6,022 nucleotides of DNA from NCBI GenBank assembly GCA_007120815.1, contig SKMY01000276.1:1-6022 (forward strand). Reading direction: 5' to 3'. This DNA comes from Syntrophomonadaceae bacterium. GTDB taxonomy: Bacteria > Bacillota_D > Dethiobacteria > DTU022 > UBA8154. Below the pieces are notes generated by a model that saw only the letters and a program-made list of their open reading frames with translations, searched no databases and had not been told where the DNA came from. Position numbers and translations under genes: made by a program. Shown here piece after piece: positions 1 through 5,717 of the stretch (the stretch's first letter is position 1; every line of letters starts with the position of its first letter).

Positions 1-1260
1 AAATGCCTTGTTATTGAAGGAAATCAAAATGTTTTTGGAAATATTAAAGTCAACGGCGCAAAAAACGCAGCAGTGGCTATTTTGCCCGCTTCCCTTTTAA
101 CAGAAGGAGCCGTCAAGGTAGATAATTTGCCAAATATTACGGATATCAATAAACTGGTGGATATTATTGTCGCCCTGGGCGCGAAAGTAACGTCTCCTGG
201 AAAAGGGCACCTTTGCATAGACGCATCCTCCGTTAACCACTTTGCGCCTCCCGCAAACCTGGTTAACCAGCTGCGGGCATCTTATTACCTGATGGGCAGC
301 CTGCTGGGACGGTTCGGCCAGGTAGAAGTGCCCATGCCCGGCGGTTGTGATCTGGGCCCGAGACCCATTGACCAGCACATCAAGGGTTTCACCGCCCTGG
401 GTGCAAAGGTGGATCTGGAGCACGGGATCGTTAAAATTAAAGCACGTAAACTAAAAGGCGCCCATATTTATTTAGATGTGGTCAGCGTGGGTGCCACCAT
501 CAATATCATGCTAGCTGCAGTGAAAGCGGAAGGTAAAACCATCATTGAAAATGCGGCCAAAGAGCCGGAGATAGTCGATACGGCTAACTTCCTGAATGCC
601 CTGGGCTGCCAGGTTGTTGGAGCTGGAACGGATGTCATTAAAATCAACGGTGTAAACACCTTAGGAGACGTGGAGCACAAAGTGATCCCGGACCGCATCG
701 AGGCAGGGACCTTTATGATTGCTGCCGCGGCCACCAATGGCGAGGCTACAGTCAGTGATATTATTCCCAAGCACCTGGATCCCCTGACGGCCAAATTAAA
801 AGAAATGGGAGCAGACGTTGAGGTTGGGCCGGATTGGATTACGGTAAAAGGCCGGGAAGTACTCCAGCCTTCGGACGTGAAAACCTTTCCGTATCCAGGC
901 TTTCCCACGGATTTACAGCCTCCCATCATGGTCTTGCTAACCCGGGCCCAGGGAACAAGCTTGATTACTGAAAATGTATTTGAACGGCGCTTCCGCCACG
1001 TAGACGAATTAAAGAAGATGGGAGCGAAAATTAAACTGGAAGGTCGTACGGCGATTATTGAGGGCGGTCATAAACTCTATGGTGCTCCGGTTAAGGCCAT
1101 GGACTTACGGGGTGGGGCGGCCTTTATTATTGCCGGCCTGAAATCCGACGGGAAAACGGTGCTGACGGGCATTGAGCATGTTGACCGCGGTTATGAAGAC
1201 ATTGTAAGCCGGTTTAAACAATTATCGGTAAACATTGAGCGCTCCTTTGTCCAGGGGTAG
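1..1260 (+). CDS. murA: UDP-N-acetylglucosamine 1-carboxyvinyltransferase, 5' end cut by window
   Basis: MurA transfers enolpyruvate from PEP to UDP-GlcNAc in the cytoplasm, the first committed step of peptidoglycan synthesis. The frame is open from base 1 and gives 419 residues before the TAG stop. The family is usually about 417-420 long, so only the initiator and perhaps one or two more residues are missing; an internal ATG at 73 is not the start because conserved sequence precedes it. Family marks (numbered from base 1): GAKNA with Lys21-Asn22; the catalytic loop GGCDLGPRPID with the PEP-binding Cys at residue 116 (codon 346-348), which usually means fosfomycin sensitivity; the stretch SVGATINIM and then ENAAKEPEIVDTANFL; FPTD with the general-base Asp304; an ENVFERRFRHVDEL block; and DLRGGAA followed by HVDRGYE (Arg396). 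The two-fold EPT fold repeat is implied by length. The next gene starts 33 bases downstream with no terminator visible, so the two are probably co-transcribed. Identity is very secure; whether it is the only MurA paralogue cannot be told. Confidence 0.97.
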   Translation, partial: KCLVIEGNQNVFGNIKVNGAKNAAVAILPASLLTEGAVKVDNLPNITDINKLVDIIVALGAKVTSPGKGHLCIDASSVNHFAPPANLVNQLRASYYLMGSLLGRFGQVEVPMPGGCDLGPRPIDQHIKGFTALGAKVDLEHGIVKIKARKLKGAHIYLDVVSVGATINIMLAAVKAEGKTIIENAAKEPEIVDTANFLNALGCQVVGAGTDVIKINGVNTLGDVEHKVIPDRIEAGTFMIAAAATNGEATVSDIIPKHLDPLTAKLKEMGADVEVGPDWITVKGREVLQPSDVKTFPYPGFPTDLQPPIMVLLTRAQGTSLITENVFERRFRHVDELKKMGAKIKLEGRTAIIEGGHKLYGAPVKAMDLRGGAAFIIAGLKSDGKTVLTGIEHVDRGYEDIVSRFKQLSVNIERSFVQG

Positions 1261-1293
1261 ATTCGGCCAGTTTAAGCAAAAAGGAAGAGCAAT

Positions 1294-1923
1294 ATGGAAC
1301 TGTGGCTTGTTCGCCATGGATTAACCGATGCAAACCTGGAAGGCCGGCTCCAAGGCCAGTTGGATTTCCCCCTTAATTCCGATGGCGTAAAACAGGCAAC
1401 CTTGCTGGGCAAACGTTTACAGCGCACAGCATTTGCTTTTTGTTTTTCCAGCCCCCTTCTGAGAGCCCGGCAGACTGCACAAATCGTCATGTCCGCGTCG
1501 GCAGGACCACCGCCCCTTTTTGCGCCAGTACTCCTGGAATACCACTGGGGTGTCATTCAGGGGCTTACTCGAACAGAGGTGAAGCAGCGCTTCCCAAGGC
1601 TCAATGCACAGTTGGAAACAAATTTTTATCATACCCCGATACCTGGAGCCGAAGGCCTTCCGCGACTTTTCCGCCGCATTGAAAAACTGTCCTGCTGGTT
1701 ATCCCGCCTGGAAAAAACTCAATCAGTGAACAAGCCCGTACTTCTGGTTAGTCACGGGCGTTTTTTGCATGGGTTCATGCTTTATTGCCTGGGCTATGAT
1801 TACCGGAAGCTGAAGGCCTGGCCTTTTCCCATGGATAACGCCTCTATCACGGTGCTGGAGTCCAGCATAAATGGTGGAGGGCGGCTTAAGCTGTTTAATG
1901 ACCGCTGTCATCTTAATGATTGA
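1294..1923 (+). CDS. Histidine phosphatase family protein (phosphoglycerate mutase/CobC-like)
   Basis: This 209-residue protein belongs to the histidine phosphatase superfamily, whose members form a phosphohistidine intermediate while removing or moving phosphate groups. The N-terminal LVRHGLTDAN motif supplies Arg7 and the nucleophile His8. FSSPLLRARQTA supplies the second arginine (Arg57), LLEYHWG the acidic proton donor (Glu82), and VLLVSHGRFLHG the second histidine (His154). All four catalytic positions are present, so it is probably active. The ATG at 1294 has a good AAGGAAGA ribosome site at 1281-1288. The length fits CobC-like, broad-specificity phosphatases rather than the longer glycolytic mutase (about 230-250). 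The substrate is unknown: adenosylcobalamin phosphatase, sugar phosphatase and nucleotide phosphatase are all possible, and no cobalamin genes are visible nearby to favour CobC. It sits 33 bases after murA and is likely in the same transcript. The middle region (residues 65-80, proline-rich) departs from the common pattern. Confidence 0.88.
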   Translation: MELWLVRHGLTDANLEGRLQGQLDFPLNSDGVKQATLLGKRLQRTAFAFCFSSPLLRARQTAQIVMSASAGPPPLFAPVLLEYHWGVIQGLTRTEVKQRFPRLNAQLETNFYHTPIPGAEGLPRLFRRIEKLSCWLSRLEKTQSVNKPVLLVSHGRFLHGFMLYCLGYDYRKLKAWPFPMDNASITVLESSINGGGRLKLFNDRCHLND

Positions 1924-1973
1924 AAGACCGCTTAAACACCGGGCATTTTATTTCGATTCTTTCGCAGGAATTC

Positions 1974-2000
1974 TTTACTTGCTGTCTTATTTGTTATAAA
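1974..2000 (+). promoter_or_regulatory. Probable extended -10 promoter for htrA
   Basis: TATAAA at 1995-2000 is preceded by TG and one base (1992-1994), the extended -10 pattern of sigma-A promoters. The best -35-like hexamer is TTTACT at 1974-1979 with a short 15-base spacer, so it is weak; extended -10 promoters often tolerate this. It lies about 48 bases before the htrA start, in the 124-base gap after the phosphatase gene. Transcription would begin near 2007. No heat-shock (CIRCE or CtsR-type) operator was seen here. Confidence 0.45.
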
Positions 2001-2031
2001 CTGGTGTTAGATCTTTTTTGAATTTGTTTAC

Positions 2032-2038
2032 AGGAGGG
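2032..2038 (+). promoter_or_regulatory. Ribosome binding site fixing the htrA start
   Basis: AGGAGGG is nine bases ahead of the GTG at 2048. The same frame is open further upstream to a TTG at 2018, but that codon has no ribosome site and would place this Shine-Dalgarno inside the coding sequence. The GTG at 2048 is therefore the supported start. Confidence 0.85.
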
Positions 2039-2047
2039 TTATTTATT

Positions 2048-3220
2048 GTGAGCAATTTTTTTGACGGTTTTTCCGATACACCTCGGAAAAAAATGCACTT
2101 TTTGAAAGGAACAATTCTTGGATTGCTGCTGGGGGCCTTGATCGTCACAACCGCATTTTTTTATTTTTCCGGCACCATCAATTCTCAGGACAAAGGCAAT
2201 AATCACCTGGCATCCCCTAATGAAAACAATCATGCGGACAATGACTCAGAGAACCTGGACATTGCCGAGGAAGTCAAACAGTACTACATGGCCGTTGTAA
2301 ATGCGGCAGAAACGGTAACGCCCTCCGTGGTAGGAATTAGCAATTATGGTTATGCCTATGACTTTTGGGGCCGCAGCAGTGGTCTACAGGAAGTGGGCAC
2401 CGGGTCAGGGGTGATTATCAACGAAGACGGGCTTATCGTGACCAACTACCACGTAATAGAAAGGGCAGAGGAAATCATTGTTACCCTGGGTTCCGGGGAA
2501 GAAGTTCAAGCGGACGTGGTGGGGGCAGACCCTCCAACGGATCTGGCTGTTCTGCGTGTCGAAAAGAACGGACTGCCCGCCGTTGAATTTGCCGATACTG
2601 GAAATCTGCGCACCGGTGAACCCGCTATTGCCATAGGGAACCCCCTGGGGCTTGATTTCCAGCAGACCGTTACCTTAGGTGTGATTAGTGCCGTTGAACG
2701 TACCATTACCATTCAAGGTCAGCGGTTTACTTTTATACAAACAGATGCCGCAATAAATGACGGTAACAGCGGCGGTGCACTGGTGAATATTTACGGAAAA
2801 GTGATCGGCATCAATACGGCAAAAATAAAAATACCCGGCGTGGAGGGGATGGGGTTTGCCATTCCCAGCAACACGGTTAACGAGATTATTAATGCGCTCA
2901 TTGAAGAGGGACGTGTTATTCGCCCCTGGCTTGGCGTTTACATCAGCACATTAAGCCCCATGGATGCCCATCGTTTTGAACTCCCTGTAGATTATGGCGT
3001 GGTGGTCAATGATGTGGTGTCCCGGGGACCCGCTGAAAAGGCCGGTATCCAGCAAGGGGACATTATTATTGATATCGACGGCAGGAAAATTTCAAACACC
3101 GCTGTTCTGCAGGATGTGCTGTACCAGATGAATGTCGGCGATGAAGCCCGGGTTACGGTGATACGTGACTACGAAGAAGCTGTGCTGGAGGTCATCCTGG
3201 AAAAAATGCCGGAAGAATAA
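2048..3220 (+). CDS. htrA: HtrA/DegP-family membrane-anchored serine protease with one PDZ domain
   Basis: HtrA proteases degrade or refold damaged proteins at the cell envelope; Gram-positive versions are held in the membrane with the protease domain outside. From the GTG start the protein has 390 residues, usual for this group. Residues 13-20 are basic (RKKMHFLK), then a single membrane segment at about 21-42, then an Asn/Asp/Glu-rich linker (about 45-75). The trypsin-like domain spans about 80-275 with a full catalytic triad: His135 in VTNYHVIE, Asp165 in PPTDLAVL, Ser241 in NDGNSGGAL. A C-terminal PDZ domain follows (about 280-385), starting at RPWLGVYI and containing GPAEKAGIQQGDIIIDIDG. 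The nucleophile loop reads NDGNSGG where NPGNSGG is commonest. It appears to have its own promoter (extended -10 at 1992-2000) and is followed by a strong terminator, so it may be a single-gene transcript. Family assignment is very secure; which HtrA paralogue it is cannot be decided. Confidence 0.95.
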   Translation: MSNFFDGFSDTPRKKMHFLKGTILGLLLGALIVTTAFFYFSGTINSQDKGNNHLASPNENNHADNDSENLDIAEEVKQYYMAVVNAAETVTPSVVGISNYGYAYDFWGRSSGLQEVGTGSGVIINEDGLIVTNYHVIERAEEIIVTLGSGEEVQADVVGADPPTDLAVLRVEKNGLPAVEFADTGNLRTGEPAIAIGNPLGLDFQQTVTLGVISAVERTITIQGQRFTFIQTDAAINDGNSGGALVNIYGKVIGINTAKIKIPGVEGMGFAIPSNTVNEIINALIEEGRVIRPWLGVYISTLSPMDAHRFELPVDYGVVVNDVVSRGPAEKAGIQQGDIIIDIDGRKISNTAVLQDVLYQMNVGDEARVTVIRDYEEAVLEVILEKMPEE

Positions 3221-3272
3221 AAGTTGACCGGTTACGGCATCGTTCAATGAGGGTGAGATCATGTGCTGCAGG

Positions 3273-3320
3273 CTCGGCCTGCCGGCAGAATCCTTCTGCT
3301 GCAGGTCGGGTTGTTTTTAT
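3273..3320 (+). terminator. Strong intrinsic terminator after htrA
   Basis: The arms 3273-3290 and 3294-3310 pair over about 17 positions with a TCC loop (3291-3293), one bulged C (3283) and a few G-U pairs. The core is CCTGC, bulge, GGCAGAA against TTCTGCT-GCAGG; outward, CTCGG (3273-3277) pairs with TCGGG (3306-3310). The stem is followed directly by TTGTTTTTAT (3311-3320). It lies 52 bases after the htrA stop and 30 bases before the next start. An overlapping alternative hairpin at 3268-3282 could compete with it (see findings). Confidence 0.8.
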
Positions 3321-3336
3321 CCCTTAACCGATGGTT

Positions 3337-3344
3337 TAGGAGGT
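3337..3344 (+). promoter_or_regulatory. Ribosome binding site fixing the metalloenzyme start
   Basis: TAGGAGGT (AGGAGG core at 3338-3343) is seven bases before ATG 3351. The frame is open upstream to an ATG at 3261, but that version would translate through the terminator stem and lacks a good ribosome site. The first residues after 3351 (MRIIFVFIDGIG) match the normal N-terminus of the superfamily. Confidence 0.85.
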
Positions 3345-3350
3345 TATGCC

Positions 3351-4286
3351 ATGCGCATTATATTTGTTTTTATAGACGGTATCGGGCTGGGAAAAGAAGA
3401 CGTAAACAACCCTTTTGTTTTTTCAGGAACGCCTTTTCTGTACCGCCTGTTGGAAGGGAACTATCTGACGGAGAAGGCCTTGGGCAAATCTTTTGAACAG
3501 GGCGTTTTATTGGGTATGGATGCCGCCCTGGGTGTTCCGGGACGCCCCCAAAGCGCAACCGGCCAGGCCACCCTGTTTAGCGGGATAAACGCCCCGGCCC
3601 TTATTGGACGGCACTTAAACGGCTACCCCAATAAACGTCTCAGGCAGCTGCTTTCTGAAAAAGGCATGTTTCTACAGCTTTCCAGTCACGGTTTGTCGGG
3701 TACATTTGCCAATGCCTATCGCCCTGAATTTTTTTCTGACTTGAAAGACGGGCTGACGCGGTATTTTTCTTGCTCAACTCTGATAACGTATTACGGCGGC
3801 ATCCCCTTTCGAAGTTTGGATGACCTGGAAAAGGGCCGGGCGGTGTATATGGATATAACCAACAACTTCTTAAAAAAACTGGGGTTCGATATACCGCCAG
3901 TGACCCCGGAAGAAGCAGGTTTTCGGCTGGTTCAGATTGCCCGGGACTACGATGTGACCCTTTATGAACACTTTATTACCGATATTGTCGGCCACAGCCA
4001 GGACCGGGAAAAAGCCAGGGACACTTTAAACACCCTGGACCGCTTTTTAGGAGCGGTTATACGAAACATGAATGTTGAAGAGGAGATGCTGCTGGTTACA
4101 AGCGATCACGGCAACCTGGAAAATTTAGGGATCAAGGGCCATACTTTAAACCCGGTTCCTGCTTTAATTGTCGGCAAGGAGTACCAGCAAGCAGCGGAAC
4201 TGCTGAGCCGTTCCGGAAAAATTACCGGTGTACTACCCAGTTTAATAAAGTTATTGACACCAACAGAAGTGCTGCGTCCAGACTAA
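3351..4286 (+). CDS. Alkaline-phosphatase-superfamily metalloenzyme (phosphopentomutase/iPGM-like), substrate unknown
   Basis: This 311-residue protein is a two-metal enzyme of the alkaline phosphatase superfamily, in the branch with phosphopentomutase and cofactor-independent phosphoglycerate mutase (iPGM). Visible metal ligands are Asp9 (VFIDGIG), Asp211 and His215 (FITDIVGHSQD), Asp252-His253 (TSDHGN) and His264 (GHTLNP), the complete set expected. The probable nucleophile is in QSATGQATL (Ser68 or Thr70). It is shorter than iPGM (about 510) and phosphopentomutase (about 390-400), so the extra cap domain is reduced (about residues 90-190), and neither activity should be assumed. I recall similar short proteins, annotated only as metalloenzymes, in clostridial genomes. 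No membrane segment or signal peptide is evident, so it is probably cytoplasmic. It is followed after 10 bases by rlmH. No convincing promoter lies between the terminator at 3273-3320 and its ribosome site, so expression may depend on readthrough from htrA. Confidence 0.88.
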   Translation: MRIIFVFIDGIGLGKEDVNNPFVFSGTPFLYRLLEGNYLTEKALGKSFEQGVLLGMDAALGVPGRPQSATGQATLFSGINAPALIGRHLNGYPNKRLRQLLSEKGMFLQLSSHGLSGTFANAYRPEFFSDLKDGLTRYFSCSTLITYYGGIPFRSLDDLEKGRAVYMDITNNFLKKLGFDIPPVTPEEAGFRLVQIARDYDVTLYEHFITDIVGHSQDREKARDTLNTLDRFLGAVIRNMNVEEEMLLVTSDHGNLENLGIKGHTLNPVPALIVGKEYQQAAELLSRSGKITGVLPSLIKLLTPTEVLRPD

Positions 4287-4293
4287 AGGGGGA
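4286..4293 (+). promoter_or_regulatory. Ribosome binding site of rlmH
   Basis: AAGGGGGA begins on the last base of the preceding stop codon and sits four bases from ATG 4297. The overlap of stop codon and ribosome site suggests translational coupling of the metalloenzyme gene with rlmH. Confidence 0.65.
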
Positions 4294-4296
4294 TTT

Positions 4297-4773
4297 ATGA
4301 ACCTTCGTATTGTTGCCGTGGGCAAAGTAAAAGAAAAATACCTGCAGCAGGGCTTGAATGATTACCTCTCTCGGATAAAACCCTATGCACGGGTTGAGCT
4401 TATCGAATTGGTGGAAGCCCGGGAATCGGGACGGGGTGAATTAGCCCGGCAGGACGCCATGGGAAAAGAGGCTGAAACCATAAGCCGTCATTTGCGGGAA
4501 GACGCCTTTCGGATTACACTTTCTGAAGAAGGGGAAGCAATGACGTCCATTGAGTTTGCCCGCCGCCTGGAGTCGCTTTCCATCGAAGGAAAAAGCAAGC
4601 TGGATTTTATTATCGGAAGTCACCTGGGTCTGGACCCGGCCCTTAAGAGAACAGCCCACCTTTTGCTATCTCTTTCCTCAATGACCCTCCCCCACCTCCT
4701 GGCCCGCCTGATTCTGCTGGAACAGATCTACCGCTCTTTCAAGATCATCCGGGGCGAACCGTATCATCGGTAA
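4297..4773 (+). CDS. rlmH: 23S rRNA (pseudouridine-1915-N3)-methyltransferase
   Basis: RlmH is a SPOUT-class methyltransferase that uses S-adenosylmethionine to methylate N3 of pseudouridine 1915 in helix 69 of 23S rRNA, acting as a homodimer on assembled 70S ribosomes. The protein has 158 residues, the standard family length. The N-terminus MNLRIVAVGKVKEKYLQQG is typical, and the C-terminal half carries the trefoil-knot signature: DFIIGSHLGL, then SSMTLPHLLARLILLEQIYRSFKIIRGEPYHR, with the near-invariant ending RGEPYH plus a basic residue. One oddity is GSH in the cofactor loop where most members have GG followed by a small residue. It lies 10 bases after the metalloenzyme gene, most likely in the same transcript, and is the last gene before a long non-coding stretch. 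No convincing hairpin terminator follows at once; only AT-rich sequence is seen. Confidence 0.95.
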   Translation: MNLRIVAVGKVKEKYLQQGLNDYLSRIKPYARVELIELVEARESGRGELARQDAMGKEAETISRHLREDAFRITLSEEGEAMTSIEFARRLESLSIEGKSKLDFIIGSHLGLDPALKRTAHLLLSLSSMTLPHLLARLILLEQIYRSFKIIRGEPYHR

Positions 4774-4842
4774 CGGAAAAAAAGATTCTTTTCATCCCGA
4801 GACTAAAATCGTGGACAATTAGACATATTTTCCCACTCACAG

Positions 4843-4878
4843 GTTATATTTTTCCTCTTAATCTGTTAGAGATATAAC
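4843..4878. repeat. Imperfect inverted repeat
   Basis: GTTATAT (4843-4849) and ATATAAC (4872-4878) are perfect 7-base inverted copies. Inner bases CTCT-AA and TTAGAG extend the pairing, with one bulged T and a five-base asymmetric bulge on the left arm. It is AT-rich with no T tract directly after it, so it is not a typical terminator. It could be an operator or a weak RNA hairpin. Confidence 0.4.
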
Positions 4879-4885
4879 GTGTTTG

Positions 4886-4899
4886 TTGATTTATATCAC
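4886..4899. promoter_or_regulatory. FNR/CRP-family-like palindromic site
   Basis: TTGAT-TTAT-ATCAC matches the FNR-type consensus TTGAT-N4-ATCAA at nine of ten defined positions, and the flank TCACA also fits a CRP-type half site. Its centre is about 33 bases upstream of a possible TATAAC (4926-4931) and 61 upstream of TATAAT (4954-4959). No clear gene follows soon after, so the regulated target is uncertain and chance in AT-rich DNA is possible. Confidence 0.3.
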
Positions 4900-5108
4900 A
4901 ATTTTTTTTTGCGACCATGGCAAATTATAACAAATACTTTAAGCCCGTACCGTTATAATGAATAAGCCAGGCTATTTTATAGATAAATCAGGGTGGACAA
5001 GTACCTCACAAAAAAAGCGTCATCGTTAAAAAGAGAGATAACCGGCTGATAGCACCCGTGGCCACTTTGCCAGTTCAGTTTAGTGGGCACACAAACTCAA
5101 AAGGGCAA

Positions 5109-5372
5109 ATGAGACATTGCAAGGCGGTGCTTTCATTGAGATTACGTCGTTTAGTTAAATTCCTGATATTTTCCTGGATTTCAGTCATAATCGGTTGGAT
5201 GAACAGTAATTCTACCGGTGAACGACCTGATGTGCAAGCTCAATATAACGTTCAAACGTTATTTTCCATACCTGAACAGGGTTGCAATTTTTCAATAGCG
5301 TCCATTTTTCAGCAGGCGTATCCTAAAAATTATCCCGCCAGGGCTGCTCCTGAACCAAGGGGGCCGTTGTGA
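5109..5372 (+). CDS. Doubtful small ORF with one hydrophobic segment
   Basis: The frame is open from 4983 to 5372. A GTG at 5058 would give 104 residues but has no ribosome site; the ATG at 5109 gives 87 residues and has AAAGGG only three bases ahead, too close to be convincing. The shorter form begins with a basic stretch (MRHCKAVLSLRLRRLVK), a hydrophobic segment at about residues 18-31 (FLIFSWISVIIGW), and an unremarkable tail rich in Asn, Gln and Pro. This would suit a small membrane or exported protein, but I recognise no family. Alternatives are chance or a decayed gene, since the open frame continues well upstream without any start codon. Confidence that it is a real gene is low. Confidence 0.2.
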   Translation: MRHCKAVLSLRLRRLVKFLIFSWISVIIGWMNSNSTGERPDVQAQYNVQTLFSIPEQGCNFSIASIFQQAYPKNYPARAAPEPRGPL

Positions 5373-5481
5373 CGAGGACCCATTTTCAGGTCAAAAAATA
5401 AAAATTAAATATCTCCTTTTTTTGGCGATGATTGATATGCTGTCGGTGTCTGTTAAGTTTTTACCGGCACTGATTAATTTG

Positions 5482-5523
5482 AAAAGACCCGGTACCCGCG
5501 GCACAACCTTCAAAAAGACCCGG
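5482..5523 (+). repeat. Pair of 11-base direct repeats
   Basis: AAAAGACCCGG occurs at 5482-5492 and again at 5513-5523, a period of 31 bases, about three helical turns. It could be paired protein-binding sites or the remains of a mobile element end. No function is assigned. Confidence 0.5.
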
Positions 5524-5626
5524 ATTTTAGTGGGACCTACCCCTCTCTGGGGTGAACAAGGAACACGGCCAAGGGCAACAAGGTGAGATATTTATGAAAC
5601 CCTGAAAACAAGCCAGGCAGAAAGCA

Positions 5627-5671
5627 AGCAGGTGCGGTTGAATATGGGGTCGGCCGCACCTGCTATTTTTA
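5627..5671 (+). terminator. Intrinsic terminator ahead of the last gene
   Basis: AGCAGGTGCGG (5627-5637) and CCGCACCTGCT (5654-5664) form a perfect 11-base stem. Two G-U pairs and one G-C pair extend it inward, leaving a 10-base loop, and ATTTTTAT follows. Its orientation suits transcripts on the plus strand, which implies some transcript reaches here across the gene-poor gap: rlmH readthrough, or an RNA starting within the gap. The minus-strand side lacks a good T tract. Confidence 0.75.
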
Positions 5672-5680
5672 TGTTATAAT
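5672..5680 (+). promoter_or_regulatory. Extended -10 promoter for the gene at 5718
   Basis: TG-T-TATAAT is a perfect extended -10 element. The position where a -35 would lie falls inside the terminator's 3' arm and does not match, which extended -10 promoters can tolerate. Transcription would start near 5687, leaving a leader of about 30 bases before ATG 5718, with the ribosome site inside it. It directly abuts the preceding terminator. Confidence 0.6.
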
Positions 5681-5717
5681 ATGTTCATCTTAACGCTTTC
5701 TACCAGGAGGCATGGGT

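Larger units (their letters stand above)
4774..5717. other. Gene-poor interval of about 940 bases between rlmH and the next gene
   Basis: No convincing gene or recognised RNA family is visible on either strand. The first 200 bases are AT-rich and hold a GTTATAT/ATATAAC inverted repeat (4843-4878), an FNR/CRP-like palindrome (4886-4899), nine consecutive T (4902-4910) and a TATAAT (4954-4959) with no good -35. GTGGACAA occurs twice (4811, 4993). A frame stays open from 4983 to 5372. Later come CCATTTTTCAG (5302) and CCATTTTCAG (5380), an AAAAGACCCGG direct repeat (5482, 5513), a small hairpin TACCCC/GGGGTG (5538-5554 region) and a final terminator. A weak open frame at 5428-5586 (52 codons) has no ribosome site. 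Parts recall the repeated ends of IS21-type elements, but this is an impression from memory. Confidence 0.6.

Noticed and set aside
468..929. Long minus-strand frame inside murA
   Set aside because: It is antisense to a highly conserved gene, with no ribosome site or family signature; a shadow of murA codon use.
2018..2047. TTG start for htrA at 2018
   Set aside because: No ribosome site precedes it, and the strong AGGAGGG lies downstream of it, pointing to GTG 2048.
3224..3252. Possible promoter with TTGACC as -35 after htrA
   Set aside because: No acceptable -10 hexamer occurs at 15-18 bases spacing (best is AATGAG).
3261..3350. Extension of the metalloenzyme gene to an upstream ATG at 3261
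   Set aside because: It would translate through the terminator stem, has no good ribosome site, and adds a Cys-rich segment foreign to the family; ATG 3351 has AGGAGG at ideal spacing.
4775..4798. Possible terminator just after rlmH (AAAAG/CTTTT)
   Set aside because: The stem is only five A-T-rich pairs and no T tract follows at the right distance.
5428..5586. 52-codon open frame in the gap
   Set aside because: No ribosome site, no recognisable protein features, and it crosses the direct repeats; probably chance.
5373..5600. Known riboswitch or structured RNA in the gap
   Set aside because: I compared it by eye with remembered signatures of cobalamin, SAM, glycine, fluoride, c-di-GMP and c-di-AMP riboswitches, and of SRP RNA; none matched.
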